Part shown: positions 12,690-23,994 of the stretch, piece by piece
How positions within the stretch are numbered: the first letter of the stretch is position 1
How the letters are laid out: the number at the start of each line of letters is the position of its first letter
Assembly (NCBI GenBank): GCA_964019335.1
Contig: OZ025673.1
Span: forward strand, 372,001-436,000
Direction of reading: 5' to 3'
Source: Diplonema japonicum
Lineage: Eukaryota; Euglenozoa; Diplonemea; Diplonemida; Diplonemidae
Length of the DNA stretch: 64,000 bases
The notes under the pieces: generated by a model
Told to the model about the DNA's origin: nothing
Seen by the model: the letters and a program-made list of their open reading frames with translations, nothing else
Database searches by the model: none
Translations under genes and position numbers: made by a program

Positions 12690-14724
12690 TTAAGCGTCCT
12701 TTGTCCTCTTCCACTCATCGAAGCCCTCAAGGAGTGCCCCGTTCACGACACTCGAGAGGACCCTCGCAGAGAAGCCAGCATAGAAGAAGTTCCTGAACCC
12801 CCCTGCTGTCGCAACACCCGATCTGTAGACCTCACTGTAGGTGGATCCAGTCGCACTCATGAGGTTCCTTCGCACGGTGTCCCAGGGGTAAGCAAACAGT
12901 GACCCGAAAAGGGAAATCACCTGTCCGTGGGCGAAGCGGCTCACACGGTTCATCTTACCCCATTCCTCACCGTAGAATTCCTTCATGAGGTCCCACCCAC
13001 CAAGCTGCACACCACGGAAGATCATCAACCCAGGAGCGTCCATCATGAAGCCTCTGTAGAAGCCCCTCAGCCCACCCTGCGAGTACACATCCTTCGCAGC
13101 TTTGCCCCAAGTGCCCTGTGGATGTTGTGTTGTGTTGTGTTGGTCATTATTTTCTTTTTTTTTTGCCCATACCGAGTTCTTTGTTGCCATCTGCTGTCGC
13201 ATCACATCCAAGGGGTACGCCCACACAAGGGCGTTGATGACTCCGGTTGCAGCCCCTGAACCCACCTTCCCCGCGAAGTACATCCCGTACTGCTTGTCCT
13301 TGTTGTACCTGTGGTCAAGTGTTACGAATGGCTTCATCCCCACCGCACTAAAGCAGCCTCTGCGTCGCATTGCAACTCAACTCATCCAAGTAATGTTAAG
13401 GTAGAATGGTTCTTGGTAGCAGGAGACACAAAGTATCTTCAAGCCAAAAGCCAAAGTTGATAATCACATGCTGCACGTACAGCCTGCTTGCTTCTTGACA
13501 AGCTAAAGCGCGCAGTCTTACAACAGCGATGAGAGCGCGGGATTCGCTTGACGTTGGTTCCAGTTGGTCTGCCGACTCATCCAAGTAATGTTAAGGTAGA
13601 ATGGTTGTTGGTATCAAGAGACACAAAGTATCTTCAAGCCAAATGCCAAAGTTGATAATCATTGAACAGCTTCTTTTACTCTCCCACTCATTCATGTTTT
13701 CATTGCTCTCTCGGGCTATGAGGTGGCAACTAGACGTACAAAGAAAAAGGAATAGCTGTGTTATATACATCCCTGAGCAAGACAAACGGACCCTTGTTTC
13801 TATCATCAATTGAAAGAACAGCCAAAGACTCATCCAAGAATAATTAAGGTAGAATGGTTGTTTGGTATCAATAAACACGAATGTCTTCAAGCCAAATGCC
13901 AAAGTTGATAATCATCGGCCTTTTCTCCTTCATTACAGTTTGTCTCTCGGGTTATGAGGTGGCAGCTAGACGTACAAAGAAAAAGGAATAGCTGTGTTAT
14001 ATACATCCCTGAGCAAGATCAGTAGTTTCCTTCTCCCGAAGTAAAGTAAATTCACTATGATAGGAACGAAGTGGTTAGCAACGGCCCGCCAATAAAGTTA
14101 ACGAGTCAGATCTATGGGTGGAAACTAAGAACAGCGGTATCAAAGGTGCGGAGTGATGTTCACAATAGCACCACCACTGGGGGCTGTGCTCTATGAGGCC
14201 ACTCCTACCGCAGCACTACTCAAACCAACCAAGTGGAGATTGAAAGCCGCAAAAAGTGGGAAAACAATAGAAAAAAAGAAAAGAAAGAAGAAAACATACA
14301 CAGGGAAGTGTCCACTGAGGTGGTCCTTCAGGAAGAGAACAATGTACTGGGAAGGGAGCCACCTCACGATGGTGGGAGAGGCCCCTCGCCAGGCTGCAAG
14401 GTAACCCTCGTTTTTCATGTGCGAGATCGTGCGACCGAGGGACTGTGGTGGGTGAGACATCGTTTTCAGAATAATAACATACGTTGAAGTTGGATCCCTC
14501 AAATGTCTTGTTCGTGTGCTGTGTCTGCATCAGGAGCCTGATGCGCTCCACTGTTTGTGGTGGTAAGTTTAATTTTCATTTTTTTTTCATCTCATACTCG
14601 GGTAAGCCATCAGCTTGAAGGTGAACGGCACGGACTGCAGCGCCGCGAAGTGTCCCGCCGCCCTTGCGTACTTCATCACAACAAGCTCAGCAGGCACAGC
14701 AGTCGCATCAAGTTTGGCGCTCAT
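12690..14724 (-). CDS. Mitochondrial carrier, ADP/ATP-carrier-like (copy A)
   Basis: Five exons: 14724-14598, 14550-14483, 14442-14300, 13308-13173 and 13115-12690. All join in phase to give 299 aa. The three carrier signature motifs are present: PMERIR, PLDVMR and PWDTVR. Spacing and residues (WRG, FRGVQLGG-type helix) match the ADP/ATP carrier branch of the inner-membrane SLC25 family. The hallmark RRRMMM is replaced by RRNLMS, so nucleotide specificity is uncertain. Introns 1, 2 and 4 are 40-57 nt. Intron 3 (13309-14299, 991 nt) holds repeated modules. Nearly identical to copy D. The gene looks intact. Confidence 0.88.
13309..14299 (-). repeat. Intron 3 of carrier A: array of repeated modules
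   Basis: Two module types recur. Module 1 (about 88 nt; copies near 13379, 13574, 13828) contains, on the minus strand, GGCATTTGGCTTGAAG, then a hairpin, then TTGATACCA. Module 2 (about 68 nt; copies near 13717, 13952) contains TGTATATAACACAGCTATTC on the minus strand. The same modules fill intron 3 of copies B and D. They are not coding. See the findings for the structural argument. Confidence 0.8.
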
Positions 14725-15146
14725 TTTTCTTTTTTTTTAATATTTACAATACTACTTAAAGATGCTGACCCTTTGAACAGCAACAAAAGCAAAAGGAAAA
14801 AATACCATAATTGAAAGCAGCAACGGGGATCGCCGAATGGCCACACAAAAGATGCTAAAAGAAAGTTTGAAAAACTGGTAATCTAAGGGAGGAAAAAAGA
14901 AACCGTTCGTGGGGTAAAAACTCCTCACAGCGACACACACTGCCGCTAAGGTTAAAAAAGTAATGGTTCAGTGCCATATCTAAGGTGTTTAGGACTCTAG
15001 TTTGTAGTTTCTATTCATTTCTGTTCTTTTCACATGTCTTCACATTCAATCGGATCGTCTCGCGAGGTCGTGGTTGTGGTTGTACGGAGCGCCACCTAGG
15101 AGTCCCGCACTCCCTTTGGTCGCCAGGGATGTCGGGAGCCAACACT
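14725..15146. other. Spacer between carrier copies A and B
   Basis: AT-rich with no supported gene. The part near 15050-15140 is GC-richer (downstream of carrier B on the minus strand) and is probably its 3' flank. Confidence 0.4.
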
Positions 15147-17390
15147 CTACGCGTCCTTTGTCCTCTTCCACTCATCGAAGCCCTCAAGGAGTGCCCCATT
15201 CACAACACTCGAGAGGACCCTCGCAGAGAAGCCAGCGTAGAAGAAGTTCCTGAACCCCCCTGCTGTTGCAACACCCGATCTGTAGACCTCACTGTAGGTG
15301 GATCCAGTCGCACTCATGAGGTTCCTTCGCACGGTGTCCCAAGGGTATGAGAACACAGACCCGAAAAGGGAAATCACCTGTCCGTGGGCGAAGCGGCTCA
15401 CACGGTTCATCTTACCCCATTCCCCACCTTCCCCGCGAAGTACATCCCGTACTGCTTGTCCTTGTTGTACCTGTATTAAGTGAATAGCTTGACCCACGAG
15501 ACGAGGCAGGAGCCATTGTCTTTTGATTTCTTGTCCTGGAATACAGCACACAACTCGATCTTGTAACTAAGCAGCGTGGGATTAGCCTGACGACTAGTAG
15601 CACAGAATGATTCCAAGTATTGTACTCAGAGTCCCTCCCTCCCCTCCCCCCACAGAGTCAGTTTGCCTTACAAAGAAAGCGACAGGTCGTAACATTGCAA
15701 ACTTCCTTCCTCTCGGGCTATGAGTACAAAGAAAAAGGTATAGCTTGTGTTATACACCCCTTTGTTAGGAAGAACAGCCAAGACTCATCCAAGAATATTA
15801 AGGTAGAATGGTTGCTGGTATCAAGAAACACAAATATCTTGTGTCTTCAAGCCAAATGCCAAAGTTGATAATCATCGGCTAATGTCCCCCTCCCACCCCC
15901 CCCCCTTTTTTTTCTCCATTGTCCCCCTACATTTTGAAATTATCTCGGGCTATGAGGTGGCAGCTAGACGTACAAAGAAAAAGGAATAGCTGTGTTATAT
16001 ACATCCCTTTTCTAATGTGTATGAAGAAGCAAGACTCATCCAAGAATAATTAAGGTAGAATGGTTGTTTGGTATCAATAAACACGAATGTCTTCAAGCCA
16101 AATGCCAAAGTTGATAATCATTGATCTTTTTGAACTAATAAATCCCTCAAAGGCCCCCACCCCCCAAGAGTGCATCAGACGAGAACAGAGGAAGAAAGAG
16201 AGATGTGAAAAAGATAAGAAGGCAGATGTTGTTCATGTCATCCAGTAAAATTAAGGTAGAATGGTTGTTTGGTATCAAAAGGCACTTAGTGCCTTCAAGC
16301 CAAATGCCAAAGTTGATAATCACCCATGAAGCACACCACAGCTGACTAAACATTCAGCTCGCAGGTGGTCGTTGGTTTTGAAGTTTTCTTGGGCTATGAG
16401 GTGGCAACTAGACGTACAAAGAAAAAGGAATAGCTGTGTTATATACATCCCTGAGCAAGACAAACGGACCTGTGTCCCAATCATCAATTGGGAGAACAGC
16501 CAAAGACTCATCCAAGAATAATTAAGGTAGAATGGTTGTTTGGTATCAATAAACACGAATGTTTTCAAGCCAAATGCCAAAGTTGATAATCATCGGCCTT
16601 TTTGTCCTTGACACCAAGTTTTAATATTGCTTTCTCGGGTTATGAGGTGGCAGCTAGACGTACAAAGAAAAGGAATAGCTGTGTTATATACATCCCTGAG
16701 CAAGACAAACAGTTCCCCTTCTTACAGCAAGGCAGATCTATGGGTGGAAACTAAGAACAGCGGTATCAAAGGTGCGGAGTGATGTTCACAATAGCACCAC
16801 CACTGGGGGCTGTGCTCTATGAGGCCACTCCTACCGCAGCACTACTCAAACCAACCAAGTGGAGATTAAAAGCCGCAAAAAGTGGGAAAACAAAAATAGA
16901 AAAAGATAAAAAGAGGGGAAAAAAAAAGTAAGAAAAAAACATACACAGGGAAGTGTCCACTGAGGTGGTCCTTCAGGAAGAGAACAATGTACTGGGAAGG
17001 GAGCCACCTCACGATGGTGGGAGAGGCCCCTCGCCAGGCTGCAAGGTAACCCTCGTTTTTCATGTGCGAGATCGTGCGACCGAGGGACTGTGGTGGGTGA
17101 GACATCGTTTTCAGAATAATAACATACGTTGAAGTTGGATCCCTCAAATGTCTTGTTCGTGTGCTGTGTCTGCATCAGGAGCCTGATGCGCTCCACTGTT
17201 GTTGGTTTTATTTTTCATTTCTTCCTTTTTTAAAAAAAAAAGAAAAGGTTCATCATCTCATACTTGGGTAAGCCATCAGCTTGAAGGTGAACGGCACAGA
17301 CTGCAGCGCCGCGAAGTGTCCCGCCGCCTTTGCGTACTTCATCACAACAAGCTCAGCAGGCACAGCAGTCGCATCAAGTTTGGCGCTCAT
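15147..17390 (-). pseudogene. ADP/ATP-carrier-like pseudogene (copy B)
   Basis: Same exon plan as copies A and D: exon 1 17390-17264, exon 2 17195-17128, exon 3 17087-16945, then a fused remnant 15470-15147. Between the codons for GKVG and the EEWGKMN region about 300 bp present in A and D, including intron 4, is missing. The junction lies in a short GGTGGGG/GAGG similarity. The deletion shifts the frame and brings a stop five codons later. The remaining 3' coding part is still nearly identical to A and D, so the loss is recent. A truncated protein lacking transmembrane repeats 2-3 would not be a working carrier. Confidence 0.85.
15471..16944 (-). repeat. Intron 3 of carrier B: longest module array
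   Basis: 1474 nt containing module 1 copies near 15783, 16030, 16239 and 16507, and module 2 copies near 15716, 15945, 16392 and 16632. Most of it is nearly identical to intron 3 of copy D (24700-25560), which shows a recent segmental duplication. One module 1 copy (16239) carries a perfect AAGGCACT/AGTGCCTT hairpin. Confidence 0.8.
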
Positions 17391-17739
17391 TTTTCTTTTA
17401 ATGCCTATTCGGGAATAACAGTCCATGTGGCCAACAAAAAATATGAGAAACAAGATCGCTTCGGGGTAGAAAAAGGAAACGAAGGACTACAGAACAATAC
17501 ACGTTGCAAAGCAACTCTTTTTTTTTTTTTTTTTCTTTCTCTTTTTCTTTTTTTTTTTAAAATTCATGGACGTGGATTTTCTTTTTTTTCTTGACTTTTT
17601 TTTTTTTTTTTTTTTTACAAAAGGAAAAAAAGATTATCGTCGCCTACATGAAAAAAAGCATACAATCTTAAAAAAATAAAAAATAAAATAAAAACGGGTA
17701 CAATACAGAAGGGGGTAGGAGATTCTCTTCTTCTGTTTC
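17391..17739. other. Homopolymer spacer
   Basis: T and A runs between the Tudor gene and carrier B; nothing else seen. Confidence 0.5.
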
Positions 17740-20406
17740 CTAAGACAAGGGGAAGCCATTCATTTTCCACTCGAGTGGTTCAGAAGAAGCAAATCGATAC
17801 ACGGGCCGGGAGGAAGGGTTGGAGCAGAGGGAGAGAGGAGCAAAAGCCGTTTGAATTGGGAGAATGGACTTAATGCTGGCAGGGTGAACGTGCAGATTCT
17901 GCTTGAGGGGACGGAGAACCATGCTAGTCTCATTGAGCAGCTGGAGTTGTGCACACTGCTTGCCATCTTGCTTGAGGTAGAACCACTTTATCTCACCAAT
18001 AAAGGTCTCACCCTTGAAGCGAAACTCCACACAGTCCCTTGCAACAAGAACCCGTCCATCAATAAAGCACGCAGAATAGAATACTCTATCGCCTACAACT
18101 TTCCCCCTTCCCCTGAACTCTACAGGCGATGTTAGCAACATTTTGTTGTTCGTCATGCTCACTTTTGAATGGTAATACACATTCGCCAGTGCCGCGCTGC
18201 TGTGAACTTCTATGCGGTCGCCCATCAACCTGTCCGCCTTCACCTTGGCCTCCTCCTCCGTCTCGATCAGTGTTCTTGTGAAGGGTACCAAGCACCCTGC
18301 GCTGCATTTTGTTTCCGTCTGCGCGGCTTGTTCAAAATATCTAACAGAGACCTTGTCACCTTTCATGCCTAACACTCTGGCGATGCGTGGTTCCTGCATC
18401 CTTGAACCAGGACGGATGTACCTGATGTTCGAGTTGTCCCAGTCGGCGGGCAGGAGCCTCATCTCACCAGATTTTATCTGAAACCTTGCTTGGAAAATGT
18501 GCGGGAAACGGTTTTCATGGATTACGAAGATCTCTCTGAGCAGGCTTGTCGGTTCGCACCAGACTGTGCGGTCTGTCTCGATTACGCTCCTTCCTCTCGG
18601 CACCATGCATGAGGTGTGGCATTCTTGTGTCGCGGCAGCGAGCTGCTCGTAGATACGGATGTTAAACTTCCCTTCATTCTCTTCAGTTACCTTTCCGATT
18701 GTTATCTTGCCTGCAATCTTGAAAAGGAAGATTCTTTTCAAATACGGCTCAAGCTTCTGCGTCTGATCGACCAGTTCCGAAGCCATAGGGCACGACAGGA
18801 TGGATGTCGACTCCGTGCGGAGCACCTCCGGTAGCGGGGTGGCCGTTGTGGTCTTCTTTTGTTTCTTCGCAGGGTGCTCCTCTTGTATCGTGTTTGTATC
18901 TGGTTTCGTAATTGTCTCCTGCTTCGTCTTCGCCGCTTGTTTCTTGACTGCCTTCCTGTCTACAGAAGGGCTCTCGGATGTCAGGCCGTTGCTCCTCGAC
19001 TCTGAGGGTTCCCTTTTCCTTTTCGGTTCAGGCTTTTTTTTCGGTGTCCTGTCCTTTGCTTTCTCGTCCTCCTCCGTCCACCTGCGCATCTGATTCACGT
19101 TTGGCGCCACATATGAGGGGCTAGCGTTCCCGAACTGTACTCCGTACAAAGAGTCCTTGATGTCCACCACAGACCCCGTGGACCATGACGCGCCGTACTT
19201 TACTTGCACTGAAGTGCCTACGGAGAACTCCATTTTGGGTTTCGGTGTCTCGATCTCTTCTGCTATGTGCTTTTCGTTTTGGGGCTTCGGTGCTAGTTTT
19301 GCCTTTTTAGGGGTCGACATGCTCTTGGGTGCTGGTTTCTTCGGGCATGCCGGCTTTATTTTCTTTGGCTCCGCCTTGCGCATTTCGGTAGGGGGCATCA
19401 CCACAATCGAGAAGACTGTGCCTTCGAACAACACTCTGTATGACCCGTTGAGACAGCTTTCTATTGTTCCTCTGAGCCACTGTTTGTACTTGCACTCTAC
19501 TTCATCGCCGACGGCAAACCCCACCTGTTCGGGTTCGGACTCAGACGCTGACTGTGACTCTCGTTCAGACTCTGACTCAGTGTCGGTGTCTACCTGCTTC
19601 TTCGAGGAGGGCCGCCCCCGCACCTTTTTTTGAGCTGCTTTCTTCACAATCTTCTTCTTTTGTTTCGACTTTTCCTCCGATTCGCTCGAGGAAGAGGGCA
19701 CATCTACACCTTCCGACGATGAATCGACGTCCAGCTGGTTGTGCAGCGTCTTCTGTATTGTGTCCCTTGTGTCGCGCCTCTTCAGTGCCCTGACGACGGG
19801 GACTTCATGTGAAGAATCGCTTTCGTCTTTCGGAGTGTAGCACTCTATCGAAACAAGCCGGTCCATGAACACCACAGTTCTCCTCGTGCTGTGTTCGAAG
19901 ACCACCTCGCAGCTGAACGCGTTATTTATCTTTTCCACAACAGCGGTGTAAACCTTCTTGTCTCCTCTGTACACGATTTTGACATTGTCGCCCTCGGTAA
20001 GACCTGAGGTCTTCGGTGGAGGTAGCTTGGTCTTCGTCACTTTTGTTTTTTTCGAACGAGATTCCTCGTCGCGGAGCTCTTTGGGTGTCAGCTTCCTGTA
20101 CGGACTGACGTGGCTGTACACATCCGTTCGTTTGTCCTCGTTGTCGAGAATTACAGTGATGATGTCTTTAGTGCCCCTGCCGACAACTACGCCTCGAAGC
20201 TTCCCGTGGCTTTTCTTGTAAGTTATCTCAACCCTTGTGCCCCGTTCATAGGCACTGCTCTCTTCGGAGCTTTCATCGTAATGCAGACGCTTACTCTCCA
20301 CCATCTGTTCTGTCTTTAGCAAGTCTTGCGACGGGTGCGACTGCGAAGGTACAAAGGTAGAAGATCCGAACTGAGTAGTACTTGTGTCGACCTTCTCAGT
20401 GTTCAT
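17740..20406 (-). CDS. Multi-Tudor chromatin-reader-like protein
   Basis: 888 aa, single exon. The ATG lies 4 nt after a pyrimidine tract and TTGCAG, so the start is well supported. Four short beta-barrel-like segments recur: GTRVEITYKK, GDNVKIVYRG, GDEVECKYKQWLRG and GTSVQVKYGASWSTG. They are separated by acidic/basic linkers rich in Ser, Lys and Glu. This pattern fits Tudor, Agenet or chromo-barrel domains that read methylated histones or DNA. The C-terminal 350 aa hold two related modules with a conserved Cys-hisSCMVP / SAGCLVP pattern, possibly BAH-like. Likely nuclear. I do not recognise a specific orthologue. Confidence 0.75.
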   Translation of the reverse strand: MNTEKVDTSTTQFGSSTFVPSQSHPSQDLLKTEQMVESKRLHYDESSEESSAYERGTRVEITYKKSHGKLRGVVVGRGTKDIITVILDNEDKRTDVYSHVSPYRKLTPKELRDEESRSKKTKVTKTKLPPPKTSGLTEGDNVKIVYRGDKKVYTAVVEKINNAFSCEVVFEHSTRRTVVFMDRLVSIECYTPKDESDSSHEVPVVRALKRRDTRDTIQKTLHNQLDVDSSSEGVDVPSSSSESEEKSKQKKKIVKKAAQKKVRGRPSSKKQVDTDTESESERESQSASESEPEQVGFAVGDEVECKYKQWLRGTIESCLNGSYRVLFEGTVFSIVVMPPTEMRKAEPKKIKPACPKKPAPKSMSTPKKAKLAPKPQNEKHIAEEIETPKPKMEFSVGTSVQVKYGASWSTGSVVDIKDSLYGVQFGNASPSYVAPNVNQMRRWTEEDEKAKDRTPKKKPEPKRKREPSESRSNGLTSESPSVDRKAVKKQAAKTKQETITKPDTNTIQEEHPAKKQKKTTTATPLPEVLRTESTSILSCPMASELVDQTQKLEPYLKRIFLFKIAGKITIGKVTEENEGKFNIRIYEQLAAATQECHTSCMVPRGRSVIETDRTVWCEPTSLLREIFVIHENRFPHIFQARFQIKSGEMRLLPADWDNSNIRYIRPGSRMQEPRIARVLGMKGDKVSVRYFEQAAQTETKCSAGCLVPFTRTLIETEEEAKVKADRLMGDRIEVHSSAALANVYYHSKVSMTNNKMLLTSPVEFRGRGKVVGDRVFYSACFIDGRVLVARDCVEFRFKGETFIGEIKWFYLKQDGKQCAQLQLLNETSMVLRPLKQNLHVHPASIKSILPIQTAFAPLSLCSNPSSRPVYRFASSEPLEWKMNGFPLS

Positions 20407-20464
20407 TTGCCTGCAAGGGTAGGAGGAAGAACAAGCAAAAAAGAGAATTTAAAAAAAAAAAAAG

Positions 20465-20499
<35 letters not shown>

Positions 20500-20542
20500 A
20501 CGTTTGAACAAGAAAATAAAAATTCATTTTTTCTTAAGATTT

Positions 20543-22039
20543 TCAGAAGGTTAATGTGAATACAGCGACACCGAAGCCACGGAGGGTGAAGGGGGTTGTT
20601 GTAGGTGTGTTGGGAAGCTCGCCATAACATCCGGAAGTGCAACTGAAGGAGTCCCCCGTGGTCTGATCGACGTAAACAACAGAGTAGGAAGAAGATGGGA
20701 GATAAAGCACAGAATCGCTGTCTGCGGTGCTGACTAACAACAGCTTCCGAACCGATCCCACCGTGAACGCCTGCGCCGTGACATTCTGGACAAGGGGAGA
20801 AACATATGTATTATGCGCCGTCTTTGTCCCGTAAGGGAACGCGTCGATGAGGACCTTAAGGGTCCAGTACCGTGCGTTGCCGTTGCCTGTGTACCAGTCG
20901 ACCATTGAGGTGGAAGGCCATTCGTCGGTGCAGTTGGAACACAATGATTTCCCGGTGAAACCTATCACCTGCGACATCCCAAAGTGTTCTACTTGCAGCG
21001 GGCTCGCCTTTGCAAAAAGATACGCAAAGTTCGCTGCACACAACATATAGTACCCCTCCACAAAAATCGATGACGAAGCACATCCAATTTCGTTAATAAA
21101 CGTCTGCGTCGATGGGCTGTACGCCTGCTTAATACCCTCAATGGTGGCAACCTCATTGACAAACGTATCCATAGCAGGGAAATATATCTCGGCCATGTCA
21201 TCAAGAGTGTCGGACGATCCAATCACGTACTGGTGGTAGCTGATGCCGTCGAGGGGGATGTTCGAAGGGTTGTGGTTGCTTCTGTTGAGATGATGGGTGT
21301 AGTAGTCCAACTGGTTGTGCGTCCCCTTGGCCAAACCGATAAACTTCGTCCCGGGCATGATCTTGACCAGTTCAGTAACGATCGCGTCGTACAGCTGGTC
21401 ATAGTACTGAGGGCTCAAACCGTGCTCGTAAGATGGCTCGTTGAACACCTCCCACCACTCAAAGGTGTAGTTGTACCCTTTATGCCACGCCCCGCACTCA
21501 TCGGTGAACCCTCCTTTTGTGTAATAACTCGCTAGCCTTGTGTAATATCCGGTAATTTCTTTGAACGATTGGTCGCGAAGCTGCATTCCTTGCTCGTAAG
21601 GAACATCTCTTATATTGACAGGTGGAACTTGTACACCGGATTGCCACATCCATTCCGGGGATGTTGCAAACCCCGCTACCATAGGGTGTCCCGAGGTTGA
21701 TTCCATCAATGCGTTTGTAATCGGGTCCATGTAGGTGAAATTCCAATATGTTGTGCATGTCCCGTTCATATGAGGTTCATACAGCTCAGCCACCGCAAGG
21801 CGTGGGTATGGGAACCACGGGACATGTCGCATGTAGTCTGCCTGTAGGGCCTTCATGTTCGCGAAGACTGTTTTGCTTATGTTGCTCGTTCCTTCCAAGG
21901 TGTCCATTCTGTACTTTGGGTTGATCGATGTTTGGTACGTTGCGTGGGAGTTTGTTTGAACCCCGCTTTGCCAATCCACCGTCACGTCGCTGCACAGACA
22001 TCCCGCTGCCAGAAGCGGGAAGAGCTGGTAGCTTTTCAT
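20543..22039 (-). CDS. Secreted GH39-type glycoside hydrolase
   Basis: 498 aa, single exon. A hydrophobic start ending in AAGCLCSD is a likely signal peptide. A TIM-barrel clan GH-A pattern is visible: WWEVFNEPS carries the expected acid/base Glu after Asn (about residue 200), and FINEIG carries a candidate nucleophile Glu (about residue 316). GISYHQYV precedes it. Several N-glycosylation sequons. Together these fit GH39 (beta-xylosidase / iduronidase type), though GH79 or another clan-A family cannot be excluded by eye. It probably acts on polysaccharide outside the cell or in lysosomes. Confidence 0.75.
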   Translation of the reverse strand: MKSYQLFPLLAAGCLCSDVTVDWQSGVQTNSHATYQTSINPKYRMDTLEGTSNISKTVFANMKALQADYMRHVPWFPYPRLAVAELYEPHMNGTCTTYWNFTYMDPITNALMESTSGHPMVAGFATSPEWMWQSGVQVPPVNIRDVPYEQGMQLRDQSFKEITGYYTRLASYYTKGGFTDECGAWHKGYNYTFEWWEVFNEPSYEHGLSPQYYDQLYDAIVTELVKIMPGTKFIGLAKGTHNQLDYYTHHLNRSNHNPSNIPLDGISYHQYVIGSSDTLDDMAEIYFPAMDTFVNEVATIEGIKQAYSPSTQTFINEIGCASSSIFVEGYYMLCAANFAYLFAKASPLQVEHFGMSQVIGFTGKSLCSNCTDEWPSTSMVDWYTGNGNARYWTLKVLIDAFPYGTKTAHNTYVSPLVQNVTAQAFTVGSVRKLLLVSTADSDSVLYLPSSSYSVVYVDQTTGDSFSCTSGCYGELPNTPTTTPFTLRGFGVAVFTLTF

Positions 22040-22240
22040 GAGTGGATTCTAATTCTTTTTGTGTGTGTGTGTGTGTGTTTGTGTCGCAGGCAAGTGATAA
22101 TAAAATATTGAACTACAAAAGACATCAGTCTTTTTCTTTTTTTTTGCCCCCCCTTTTTTTTTCTATACAAAGAACACGCGGTTTGGCGCACGATTTCTCT
22201 CTTTTCCCCCCCCCCCCGTTTCTGATTTTTTGGTGTGAAG

Positions 22241-22275
<35 letters not shown>

Positions 22276-22276
22276 A

Positions 22277-23235
22277 TCACGCGTCCTTCGTCCTCTTCCA
22301 TTCATCAAAGCTTTCCAAAAGAGCGCCGTTCACGACGCTGGTCAAGATTCTTGCAGAAAACCCTGCGTAAAGGAAGCCTCTTAGCCCTGTTGAGTTACTG
22401 CTACTCAACGACAAAATGTCACTATAAGAAGTGTTTCTACAAGAAGACATCAAGTTACGCCTGATGGTGTCGACAGGGTAGGACACCACTGACCCCATAA
22501 GTGAGATCATCTGACCGTGCGCAAAGCGTGAAAAACTGCCCAACTGCGCCCATTTCTCTTCCCCATAGAAATCCTTCACAATGTCCCACCCACCAAGCTG
22601 CACACCACGGAAGATCATCAGCCCAGGAGCATTGATGAGAAATCCTCTATAAAACCCCTTAAGCCCATGGTGCCCATACACCTCTTTTACCCCGTTCCTC
22701 CATGAGCCAGAGTCTTTCGTAGCCAGCTGCTGTCTCACAACATCAAGCGGGTAGCCCCATATGAGGGAGTTTATTATCCCTGTGGCGGCTCCCCCACAGA
22801 CCTTGCTTACGAAAAATCGTGGATATTGCGTTTGCCGATCGTACCTGTGCGGTGTAAGGTGCAACGGGATTGTAAATAATACTTTGGTGAAAGGAACGTG
22901 AGGTAGTCCTTTAGGAACAATATAATGTACTGAGAGGGGATCCATCTTACAATTGTTGGTGTGGCTCCCTTCCATGCTGAAAGGTAGCCTTCTGTTTTCA
23001 TATGCGACATGGTGTTGGCAAGGGACTGTGGAATTTTGGGAAAAAAAAAAATGTTGGATCATACCGAAAATGATGCTCGTTCGTAGGTTTTGTTCACGTG
23101 CTGGGTTTGCATCAGAAGCCGGACCCTTTCCAAGGGGTAAGCCGCCAGCTTGATCCCAATCGGAATGGACTGCAGTTGAGCGAAATATGCCACCGCCTTT
23201 ACATAGCGTGTACCTGGGATTTCTGTTTGCGCCAT
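22277..23235 (-). CDS. Mitochondrial carrier, ADP/ATP-carrier-like (copy C, compact)
   Basis: 293 aa from three exons: 23235-23065, 23025-22883 and 22844-22277. Introns are short: GTATGA...CCACAG and GTATTA...CGCACAG. The two introns lie at the same protein positions as introns 2 and 3 of copies A and D; introns 1 and 4 are absent. Motifs are PLERVR, PLDVVR and PVDTIR, followed by RRNLMSS instead of RRRMMM. The protein is clearly diverged from A and D and has no module array. It may keep a separate role, or be the older form from which the others were amplified. Confidence 0.88.
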
Positions 23236-23854
23236 TGTTGTTTTTTACCCCTCTATATTGTCCGGGATTCTATTAAACTCATATGGATCCCTTGTTTTCC
23301 TATTTTTCTTTTTTTTTTTTGATTTTGAAACAATGAGGAAAGATTTTTTTTTTTAATAATAAACGATCTAAAAAGAAGAAAAAACGGGCGGTGAGGGGAT
23401 AAATCTATCAGGAGAAGAACGGAGAGAAAAAAAAGAAAAAAAAAAACGCTTATCTGAGGGAAAAATTATTTTCTTTACTTTTCACCTCAGAAATAAAAAA
23501 GGAAAAATAAAAAAAGAAGGAAAACTAAGATTGTAAAAATACATTTTTTTTTTTTTTTTTTTTTTTTTTTCATTCTCTTTCTTTTTTATACTTTTCCTCC
23601 AGTGCCTCTTCAATAGAAGAGGGTTAAGAACAAAGGAATTGAAGGGAAGAGACAAAAAAACAGCACAAGTAGGAAAGTCTGTACGATTCTTCTTTTTTTT
23701 TTCTTCTTTTCTTCATCGTTTTCATTCTTTCGTATTTTTTCATCTCTCTTGGCAACGCAACGGCATGTCAAAAAAAAAAAAAAAAAGAAGTACTAAATTA
23801 GTACCATAGATATCTAAAATAAAATCTTAAAATCGGAAAGAAAAGAAAATAGGC

Positions 23855-23886
<32 letters not shown>

Positions 23887-23994
23887 AAGGTAATTTGGAC
23901 AGAAATTGATATCAACTTACTACTAAACTAAAACGGTTTTGCAAACAGACAAGGTTGCCAGTTCAGGCAGTGTGTAAGAGATGGGTGGTCAAAG
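23236..23994. other. Spacer, AT-rich
   Basis: Poly-T and poly-A runs (23549-23570, 23857-23882), no coding exon seen. It separates carrier copies C and D. Confidence 0.5.

Noticed and set aside
13309-14299. CRISPR-like array in the carrier introns
   Set aside because: Units are 68-90 nt, imperfect, of two kinds and inside a eukaryotic intron; no short regular repeats or unique spacers.
15011-15199. Minus-strand frame between carriers A and B
   Set aside because: Shadow over the 3' end of carrier copy B in another frame.
22042-22245. Plus-strand frame over a (TG)n run
   Set aside because: Built on a simple repeat upstream of the GH39 gene; no coding features.
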